DNA of 5,048 bases from Mycobacterium sp. (GTDB lineage: Bacteria; Actinomycetota; Actinomycetes; Mycobacteriales; Mycobacteriaceae): the NCBI GenBank assembly GCA_025965815.1, contig JAOPWF010000242.1, positions 1-5,048 of the forward strand. The letters run 5' to 3'. Positions 1-5,048 of this stretch are shown one piece after another; within the stretch, counting starts at the first letter, position 1, and each line of letters begins with the position of its first letter. The notes beneath the pieces are model-generated. The model was not told where the DNA came from and made no database searches. It saw only the letters and a list, made by a program, of their open reading frames with translations. The position numbers and the translations under genes were made by a program.

Positions 1-921
1 GACCGCGGCTGGGTGGTCGCCTCCGAGACCGCCGCGCTGGACATTGTCGGTGCGTCCTTCGTCCGTGACATCGAGCCGGGGGAGCTGCTGGCCATCGACG
101 CCGACGGTGTCCGCTCGACCCGCTTCGCCAATCCCACCCCCAAGGGCTGCGTCTTCGAATACGTGTACCTGGCCCGGCCGGACAGCACCATCGCCGGGCG
201 GTCCGTGCACTCCACCCGCGTCGACATCGGGCGCAAGCTGGCCCGGGAACGGCCCATCGACGCCGACCTGGTGATCGGTGTGCCCGAATCCGGCACCCCG
301 GCGGCGGTCGGATACGCCCAGGAGTCCGGTATCCCCTTCGGGCAGGGCCTGATGAAGAACGCCTACGTCGGGCGCACCTTCATTCAGCCGTCGCAGACCA
401 TCCGCCAGCTGGGTATCCGGCTCAAGCTCAACCCGCTCAAAGAGGTCATCCGCGGCAAGCGGCTCATCGTCGTGGACGACTCGATCGTCCGCGGCAACAC
501 CCAGCGCGCGCTGATCCGGATGCTGCGCGAGGCCGGCGCCGTCGAGGTCCATGTCCGGATCGCCTCACCGCCGGTGAAGTGGCCGTGTTTCTACGGCATC
601 GATTTCGCCTCGCCCGCCGAGTTGATCGCCAACGCGGTGGAGAACGAGGAAGAGATGCTGGCGGCGGTGCGGCACGCCATCGGTGCCGACACGCTGGGCT
701 ACATTTCGCTGCAGGGCATGATCAGCGCCACTGAGCAGCCATCCTCCCGGTTGTGTACAGCCTGCTTCGACGGCAAGTACCCGATCGAGCTGCCGAGCGA
801 AACGGCGCTGGGCAAGAACGTGATTGAACATATGCTCGCGAATGCCGCGCGCGCGGGCGCCAGCCCGGCTAGCGTTGTTCAATCCGAAAACGACAACGTC
901 TCAGCACTCCGCCGTCCGTAG
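1..921 (+). CDS. purF: Amidophosphoribosyltransferase (PurF), C-terminal part; 5' end outside window
   Basis: PurF makes 5-phosphoribosylamine from PRPP and glutamine, the committed cytoplasmic step of purine synthesis. The reading frame is open from base 1 and ends at TAG (919-921), giving 306 codons of a protein usually a little over 500 residues long. The N-terminal glutamine amidotransferase domain is therefore mostly missing from view, and the phosphoribosyltransferase domain is complete. Visible marks are the PRPP-binding loop VVDDSIVRGNT (469-501), the flexible catalytic loop starting YVGRTFIQPSQT (near 364-400), and VIGVPESGTPAA before it. Four cysteines (codons at 148, 586, 754 and 763) sit in GCVFEYVY, WPCFYG and LCTAC; these match the four [4Fe-4S] ligands known from Bacillus subtilis PurF, so this is the iron-sulfur type. 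The last 20 or so residues, after HMLANAARAG, look like a variable tail. An internal GTG at 13 is not the real start. The identification is secure. Confidence 0.97.
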   Translation, partial: DRGWVVASETAALDIVGASFVRDIEPGELLAIDADGVRSTRFANPTPKGCVFEYVYLARPDSTIAGRSVHSTRVDIGRKLARERPIDADLVIGVPESGTPAAVGYAQESGIPFGQGLMKNAYVGRTFIQPSQTIRQLGIRLKLNPLKEVIRGKRLIVVDDSIVRGNTQRALIRMLREAGAVEVHVRIASPPVKWPCFYGIDFASPAELIANAVENEEEMLAAVRHAIGADTLGYISLQGMISATEQPSSRLCTACFDGKYPIELPSETALGKNVIEHMLANAARAGASPASVVQSENDNVSALRRP

Positions 922-929
922 TACTCGCC

Positions 930-2504
930 TTGTTAAGGCGCACGGCCGCAGTTGCATCGGTTGCGCTCGTCCTGACCGCCTGCGGGCTCGGTCGTCCGTC
1001 CGACGCCGTCAGTGGTGAGTACCTGACAGTCGGGACCACCGACAAGGTCGCAACGCTCGACCCGGCCGGCTCGTACGACAACGGGTCGTTCCAGGTGATG
1101 AACCAGGTCTACCCGTACCTGATGAACTTCGTGCCGGGCAGCGGAGAGCTGAAACCGGACATCGCGCAGAGCTGCGATTTCAGCGCGCCGACAACCTACA
1201 CGTGCAAGCTCAAGCCGAATCTGAAGTTCGCCAACGGGCATTCGCTCACCTCCTCGGACGTCAAGTTCTCGTTCGACCGCGAGAACGTCATCAACGACCC
1301 GAACGGGCCGCAGTCGTTGTTGGCCAACTTGGACAGCATCAGCGCGCCCGATCCCGTGACGGTGGATTTCAAGCTGAAGCTGCCCAACGACCAGACCTTC
1401 CCGCAGGTGCTTGCGACCAACGCCGGCCCGGTCATCGACGAGGAGGTGTTTCCGGCCGACAAGCTGCTCGACGACAACGCGATCGCGAAGGCCGAGCCGT
1501 TCGCGGGCCCGTTCACGATGACGACCTACAGTAAGAACGAGCTGATCGGACTGCGGGCCAACCCCGAATATCAAGGGCTGCTAGGCAAACCGAAGACCGA
1601 ACTTGTGGGCATCAAGTACTACGCCAGCACCGACAATCTCAAGATCGACATCGAGAACCAGGCGATCGACGTCGCCGGTCGCAGCCTCTCGCCCACCGAT
1701 ATCGAAGGCCTGCGGCGCAACCCCAACCTGGTGGTCCACCAGGGCCCCGGTGGCGAACTGCGCTACATCGTCTTCAACATGAACACCATGCCCGGCGGCA
1801 CGCCGGCGCAGAAGCTGGCCATCCGCAAGGCGATCGCCTCGTCGGTCGACCGCGACGCGTTGGCCCGTGATGTCTACAAGGGCACCTATTCGCCCGCCTA
1901 TTCGGTCGTCCCGGAAAGCATCGCCGGTGCCAACGACGCCTTCAAAGTCGCCTACGGCGCTAAGGCCGATCGCACCGCCGCGGCCAAGTACCTTGCCGAT
2001 GCCGGGGTTCCGACACCGGTGATGCTGAACCTGCAGTACAACCCGGACCACTACGGCTCATCCTCGTCAGAGGAATACGCCGCGATCAAGGGCCAGCTCG
2101 ATTCCACCGGACTGTTCCGGGTTAACCTGCAGTCCACGGAATGGGTGACCTACACCGCAGAGCGGGTCAAGGATGCCTACCCGCTCTACCAACTCGGCTG
2201 GTTCCCGGACTTCCCCGACGCCGACAACTATCTGACGCCGTTCTTCACGCCGGACAACTTCCTGTCCAACCACTTCGACAACCCGCAGATCACCCAGCTG
2301 ATCACCGACGAGGCGACACAGGCCGACCCGGCTAAGCGGGCGGCGATCATCACCCACATCCAGGACGAGATGGCCAACAATTACCTCTCCACGATCCCGC
2401 TGTTGACCGGGAAGCAGATTGCCGTGGCGGGCAAGGATATTGACGGCCTGCTGCTGGACAAGTCGTTCAAGTTCGAGTACACGCCGCTGGAGAAGCGGTC
2501 ATGA
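930..2504 (+). CDS. Peptide-type ABC importer, solute-binding lipoprotein (DppA/OppA-like, SBP_bac_5 family)
   Basis: This 524-residue protein is the extracytoplasmic substrate-binding subunit of a Dpp/Opp-class importer. Residues 1-18 form a lipoprotein signal: LRR, a hydrophobic run, then lipobox LTAC with Cys18 as the predicted lipidated residue. The mature part carries family marks: TLDPAGSYD (42-50), the KFANGHSLTSSDVKFSFDR block (99-117), and GWFPDFPDADNY (423-434). Asp427 in that last block aligns by eye with the Asp that holds the peptide amino terminus in E. coli DppA, which favours peptides as substrate, though this family also binds other solutes. The only other cysteines are Cys82 and Cys92, a likely disulfide outside the cell. 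The start is TTG at 930: an in-frame stop lies at 870-872, no ATG, GTG or TTG falls between, and the next starts (1095, 1098) would remove the signal peptide. The gene opens the importer operon; its stop overlaps the next start by 4 bases. Exact substrate is unknown. Confidence 0.93.
   Translation: MLRRTAAVASVALVLTACGLGRPSDAVSGEYLTVGTTDKVATLDPAGSYDNGSFQVMNQVYPYLMNFVPGSGELKPDIAQSCDFSAPTTYTCKLKPNLKFANGHSLTSSDVKFSFDRENVINDPNGPQSLLANLDSISAPDPVTVDFKLKLPNDQTFPQVLATNAGPVIDEEVFPADKLLDDNAIAKAEPFAGPFTMTTYSKNELIGLRANPEYQGLLGKPKTELVGIKYYASTDNLKIDIENQAIDVAGRSLSPTDIEGLRRNPNLVVHQGPGGELRYIVFNMNTMPGGTPAQKLAIRKAIASSVDRDALARDVYKGTYSPAYSVVPESIAGANDAFKVAYGAKADRTAAAKYLADAGVPTPVMLNLQYNPDHYGSSSSEEYAAIKGQLDSTGLFRVNLQSTEWVTYTAERVKDAYPLYQLGWFPDFPDADNYLTPFFTPDNFLSNHFDNPQITQLITDEATQADPAKRAAIITHIQDEMANNYLSTIPLLTGKQIAVAGKDIDGLLLDKSFKFEYTPLEKRS
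972..983 (+). other. Lipobox of the solute-binding protein (LTAC, Cys18)
   Basis: Codons 15-18 read L-T-A-C and follow a short hydrophobic stretch (AVASVALVL), with Gly at +1. This fits the lipobox cut by signal peptidase II, so the mature protein should start at Cys18 and be anchored to the outer face of the membrane by lipid. The arginine pair near the N-terminus lacks the rest of a Tat motif, so Sec export is more likely. Its position also supports the TTG start at 930. Confidence 0.85.
2489..2495 (+). promoter_or_regulatory. Ribosome binding site for the first permease gene
   Basis: GGAGAAG lies inside the end of the binding-protein gene; its GGAG core is 8 bases before ATG 2501. With the ATGA overlap (2501-2504) it fixes the permease start and suggests translational coupling of the two genes. 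Confidence 0.75.
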
Positions 2505-3595
2505 CAACAGTCGGTATCGAAGAGCCCGCTGCCGCCGCCCCGGCCCGCAAATCCGGCGGCGGCGCGAGCCGGTACGGCGCGCTGGCCCGCTACCTCGGTG
2601 TCCGTGCGCTGCTGATCATTCCGACTGCGTGGTTCCTGGTCACCCTGGTGTTCTTCCTGATGCGCGGGATCGGCGATCCCATCACCGCGTCCGGCGGCGG
2701 CCGGCTCACCCCCGCCCAGATCGCCGAGCGCAAGGCCGCGGCCGGCTTCGACCGGCCACTGCTAGTGCAGTACTGGGAGTACCTGTCGGGGCTGTTCCGC
2801 GGCGACTTCGGCACCACCCTGACCGACAAACGTCCGATCACCGACCTCATCGTCGTCAACGGTGCCGCCACGCTGGAACTGGCGGTGTGGTCACTGCTGG
2901 TGGCGCTGATTCTCGGAATCCCGTTGGGCCTGTTCGCCGCCACCCACCGCGACCGGTTCTCCGATGTCACCCTGCGGCTGCTGGCGGTGCTGTTCTATGC
3001 GGCGCCGGTCTTCTTCGTCGCGATGCTGTTCAAGCTGTTCTTCTCGGTCAGCCTCGGCTGGCTGCCTGGTTCGGGGCGCTCGAGCGTGTCCACCGAGATC
3101 GCGCTGGCCGGGGTGCATCCGCAGACCCACATCATGATCGTCGACGCCATTCTCTACGGCGACAACACCTATATCGTCGACGTGCTCAAGCACGCGGTGC
3201 TGCCGGCGCTGGCGCTCGGCCTGCTGACGGCCGGGGTGTTCCTGCGGCTGGTCCGGGTCAACATGCTGCAGACGCTACGGGCCGGCTACGTCGACGCCGC
3301 CCGCGCCCGCGGCCTGTCCGAAAGCGTGGTCACCCGACGGCACGCCTTCCGCAACGCGCTGGTTCCGGTCGTCACCGTGATGGGGATGCAGATCGCCCTG
3401 CTGCTCGGCGGCGCCGTGCTCACCGAGACGACGTTCGAGTGGAACGGCCTCGGACTGCAACTGGCGCATTATCTTTCGGCCCGCGACTTCATCGCCGTGC
3501 AGGGCATTGTGACGGTGATCGCGATCATCGTGGCGGTGATGAGCTTCTTCATCGACCTGGCCGTCGCACTCATCGACCCGAGGGTGAGGTTCTAG
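2501..3595 (+). CDS. Peptide-type ABC importer permease, DppB/OppB-like
   Basis: This 364-residue inner-membrane protein is one of the two channel-forming subunits of the importer. About six membrane segments can be read: roughly residues 34-55, 121-146, 158-182, 231-254, 288-308 and 332-357. The long external loop after the first segment holds the family pattern LTPAQIAERKAAAGFDRP, then QYWEYLSGLFRGDFGTTL (90-107). The cytoplasmic EAA loop that docks the ATPase is YVDAARARGLSES (263-275) followed by FRNALVPV (283-290). The C-terminus LIDPRVRF is typical. An Ala/Gly-rich cytoplasmic extension of about 33 residues precedes the first membrane segment, which makes the protein somewhat longer than usual for DppB (about 310-340). 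The ATG start is supported by GGAG 8 bases upstream and by the ATGA overlap with the preceding stop. The DppB-versus-OppB choice cannot be made from sequence alone. Confidence 0.94.
   Translation: MTTVGIEEPAAAAPARKSGGGASRYGALARYLGVRALLIIPTAWFLVTLVFFLMRGIGDPITASGGGRLTPAQIAERKAAAGFDRPLLVQYWEYLSGLFRGDFGTTLTDKRPITDLIVVNGAATLELAVWSLLVALILGIPLGLFAATHRDRFSDVTLRLLAVLFYAAPVFFVAMLFKLFFSVSLGWLPGSGRSSVSTEIALAGVHPQTHIMIVDAILYGDNTYIVDVLKHAVLPALALGLLTAGVFLRLVRVNMLQTLRAGYVDAARARGLSESVVTRRHAFRNALVPVVTVMGMQIALLLGGAVLTETTFEWNGLGLQLAHYLSARDFIAVQGIVTVIAIIVAVMSFFIDLAVALIDPRVRF
3584..3589 (+). promoter_or_regulatory. Ribosome binding site for the second permease gene
   Basis: GTGAGG lies in the last codons of the upstream permease gene, 8 bases before ATG 3598. 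It decides the start of the DppC-like gene, because the same frame stays open far upstream through the DppB-like gene. Confidence 0.7.
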
Positions 3596-3597
3596 AG

Positions 3598-4551
3598 ATG
3601 ACCATCGCCGCCGGCGCCGACCAGGTCCTCGTCGCGCAGCCCAGACGCCGGGCGTTTCCCGGCCTCGGTCTGCTGCGGTCCACCCACGGCCTGCAGCGCG
3701 CCACCCTGATCGCCGGGCTGGTGCTGATGGTCGTGTTCGTGCTGGTCGCCCTGTTCGCGCCGGTGCTCGCACGGTACGGCTTCGCCCAGACCGGCGCCGA
3801 CGGAGTCGAATTCGTCCGCCAGCAGGCGCCGTCGGCGGAGCACTGGTTCGGTACGTCGGTGCGCGGCGAGGACGTGTACTCGAGGGTGATCTACGGCGCC
3901 CGCACCGCGCTGATGGTGATCGTGCTGTCCATGGTCATCTCGCTGATCGTGGGCGTGGTGCTGGGCCTGGTGTCTGGCTACCTCGGCGGTTGGCTGGACC
4001 GGGTGCTCGTGCTGGTGATGGACGCGCTGTTCGCGATGCCATCGCTGCTGCTGGCCATCGTGGTGTCCGTCGTCATCGCCGCCGGGCAGTCCGGGACACT
4101 CGGCGGCATTCTGTCGGCGTCGGTGGCGATCATGGCGGTGTTTGTGCCGCAGTACTTCAAGGTGGTCCGCAACGCGACCGTGGCGGTCAAACACGAGCCG
4201 TTCGTCGATGCGGCCCGTGTCACCGGGGCCAGTACGCCGCGAATCCTGTTCCGGCACATCCTCTCCAACGTGACCTCCTCGCTGCCGGTGATCATCACGC
4301 TCAACGGCGCCGAGGCGATCCTGACGCTGGCGGCGCTCGGCTTCCTGGGTTTCGGCATCGAGCCGACCAAGGCCGCCGAATGGGGCTACGACCTGAACAA
4401 GGCGCTGTCGGACATCTCGAACGGCATCTGGTGGACGGCGGTGTTCCCGGGTGCGGCGATCGTGCTGGTGGTGCTCGGCATGACCCTGGTCGGGGAGAGC
4501 GTCAACGAGGCGCTGAACCCGCTGCTGCGTACCCGACGGGCGGAGGCCTGA
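3598..4551 (+). CDS. Peptide-type ABC importer permease, DppC/OppC-like
   Basis: This 317-residue inner-membrane protein is the second channel subunit and pairs with the DppB-like permease. A basic N-terminal cytoplasmic stretch (PRRR at 15-18) precedes the first membrane segment (about 34-57), as in the OppC N-terminal domain. The family hallmark HWFGTSVRGEDVYSRVIYG (82-100) matches the usual H-FGTD--GRDV-SR--YG pattern, with Ser and Glu at two common Asp/Arg positions. Further membrane segments lie near 104-127, 131-160, 168-188, 228-250 and 282-303. The EAA loop for the ATPase is FVDAARVTGAS (202-212) with FRHILSNV (218-225). The end GESVNEALNPLLR is typical of the family. The start is ATG 3598, 2 bases after the upstream stop, with GTGAGG 8 bases before it. 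The frame is open back to 2419, but that extension overlaps the DppB-like gene in a shifted frame and is Arg/Pro-rich, so it is not coding. Confidence 0.95.
   Translation: MTIAAGADQVLVAQPRRRAFPGLGLLRSTHGLQRATLIAGLVLMVVFVLVALFAPVLARYGFAQTGADGVEFVRQQAPSAEHWFGTSVRGEDVYSRVIYGARTALMVIVLSMVISLIVGVVLGLVSGYLGGWLDRVLVLVMDALFAMPSLLLAIVVSVVIAAGQSGTLGGILSASVAIMAVFVPQYFKVVRNATVAVKHEPFVDAARVTGASTPRILFRHILSNVTSSLPVIITLNGAEAILTLAALGFLGFGIEPTKAAEWGYDLNKALSDISNGIWWTAVFPGAAIVLVVLGMTLVGESVNEALNPLLRTRRAEA
4542..4546 (+). promoter_or_regulatory. Ribosome binding site for the ATPase gene
   Basis: GGAGG, a perfect Shine-Dalgarno core, lies in the last codons of the DppC-like gene, 6 bases before ATG 4553. It supports that start and tight co-expression of permease and ATPase. 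Confidence 0.8.
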
Positions 4552-4552
4552 C

Positions 4553-5048
4553 ATGACGGCTGACACCGCCGCGCCGACCGCGGATCCGGCCCGGGATCCC
4601 GCGCTGTCCTTTCAACAGCTTTCGGTGACCTTCAGCACCGACGCCGGAACCGTGCGCGCCGTCGAGGACGTGACGTTCGACGTGTTTCCCGGCGAGGTGC
4701 TCGCGGTGGTGGGCGAGTCGGGCTCCGGGAAGTCGGTGTCGTCGCGGGCCGCAATCGGCCTGCTGCCGGACACCGCGCGGATCACCGGCACGGTTCTGCT
4801 CGGCGACCGCGACGTGGCCGGCCTGTCCGATAAGCAGTTCACCGCGTTGCGCGGCAAGGACATTGCGATGGTGTTCCAGGAACCGGGCGCCGCACTTGAC
4901 CCGCTTTTCACGGTGGGCTATCAGATCAGTGAGGCCGTCCGCGCGCACAGCGACATGAACCGCAAACAGGCCCGCGAGCGCGCGGTCGAACTGCTGCGGA
5001 TGGTCCGGGTTCCTGACCCCGAGCAGCGGTACGGCTTTTACCCGCACC
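4553..5048 (+). CDS. Peptide-type ABC importer ATP-binding protein (DppD/OppD-like), N-terminal part; 3' end outside window
   Basis: This is the cytoplasmic ATPase that drives the importer. The frame is open from ATG 4553 to the window end (165 full codons). After an Ala/Pro/Asp-rich lead of about 17 residues the ABC domain begins at LSFQQLSVTFSTDAG (18-32). Walker A is GESGSGKS (54-61; bases 4712-4735). The Q-loop is VFQEPGAALDPLFTVG (107-122) with Gln109, a form typical of the Dpp/Opp family. The fragment stops at YGFYPH, just where the family normally continues into E-LSGG-RQR, so the ABC signature, Walker B and H-loop are not visible. The ATG is preceded by GGAGG and sits 1 base after the DppC-like stop. 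As I recall, mycobacterial DppD and OppD are single proteins of about 550-610 residues with two fused ATPase domains; whether that holds here cannot be seen. No sign of damage in the visible part. Confidence 0.94.
   Translation, partial: MTADTAAPTADPARDPALSFQQLSVTFSTDAGTVRAVEDVTFDVFPGEVLAVVGESGSGKSVSSRAAIGLLPDTARITGTVLLGDRDVAGLSDKQFTALRGKDIAMVFQEPGAALDPLFTVGYQISEAVRAHSDMNRKQARERAVELLRMVRVPDPEQRYGFYPH

Noticed and set aside
13..15. GTG as the start of the purF open frame
   Set aside because: The frame is open from base 1 and the residues before it (DRGW) match PurF, so the gene begins upstream of the window.
845..870. GC-rich alternating tract (GCCGCGCGCGCGGGCGCC) at the end of purF, a possible terminator stem
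   Set aside because: It lies within the purF coding frame, has no following T-run, and encodes the Ala/Gly-rich tail.
917..925. TAGTAC as a possible -10 element just before the TTG start of the binding-protein gene
   Set aside because: It does not fit TANNNT, no -35 partner is evident, and it includes the purF stop codon. Not enough to call a promoter.
933..1574. 213-codon minus-strand open frame opposite the binding-protein gene
   Set aside because: Arg/Val/Gly-rich translation without domain or ribosome site; shadow of the + strand gene.
2419..3597. Long open frame running through the DppB-like gene and continuing in frame into the DppC-like gene, as if a 710-residue protein
   Set aside because: It overlaps a clear permease gene in a shifted frame and its translation is a run of Arg, Pro, Ala and Gly with no domain. 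It is a high-GC artefact; the real gene starts at 3598 with its own ribosome site.
3592..4566. 324-codon open frame on the minus strand opposite the DppC-like gene
   Set aside because: The translation is His/Gln/Arg-rich with no recognisable motif and mirrors a well-supported membrane protein. Typical antisense shadow in GC-rich DNA.
4581..4601. Two small palindromes, CGGATCCG (4581-4588) and CGGGATCCCG (4592-4601), near the start of the ATPase gene
   Set aside because: They fall in codons for an Ala/Pro/Asp-rich lead, are short, and are expected by chance in such GC-rich sequence; nothing suggests an operator.

Overview
The window reads as a stretch of high-GC actinobacterial chromosome, most likely from a mycobacterium (Mycobacterium or Mycolicibacterium). 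Codon third positions are strongly G/C, and the PurF fragment agrees closely with mycobacterial PurF as I remember it. The genus is inferred from recalled protein sequence and not from a search.

Layout: five genes lie on the + strand with almost no space between them. (1) 1-921 is the C-terminal part of purF, amidophosphoribosyltransferase, the first committed enzyme of de novo purine synthesis; its 5' part lies outside the window. (2) 930-2504 encodes a secreted lipoprotein, the solute-binding subunit of a peptide-type (Dpp/Opp) ABC importer. (3) 2501-3595 and (4) 3598-4551 encode the two membrane permeases, DppB-like and DppC-like. (5) 4553 to the window end is the start of the ATPase gene, with Walker A and Q-loop present, cut off just before the ABC signature motif.

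Genes 2-5 form an ordinary A-B-C-D importer operon. The binding protein captures a peptide or similar small solute outside the membrane, the two permeases form the channel, and the ATPase powers uptake. The joints are tight: a 4-base ATGA overlap between genes 2 and 3, 2 bases between 3 and 4, and 1 base between 4 and 5. Each of these three starts has a clear Shine-Dalgarno sequence. The binding-protein gene differs: it begins at a TTG 8 bases after the purF stop, with no visible Shine-Dalgarno, so it may be read from the purF transcript or be leaderless.

I found no RNA genes, mobile elements, CRISPR arrays, significant repeats, terminators or convincing promoters. No gene-free stretch exceeds 8 bases. 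I do not see an undescribed system here. The points most worth checking are the placement of a peptide-importer operon directly behind purF, where purM is usual, and the TTG start of the binding protein.
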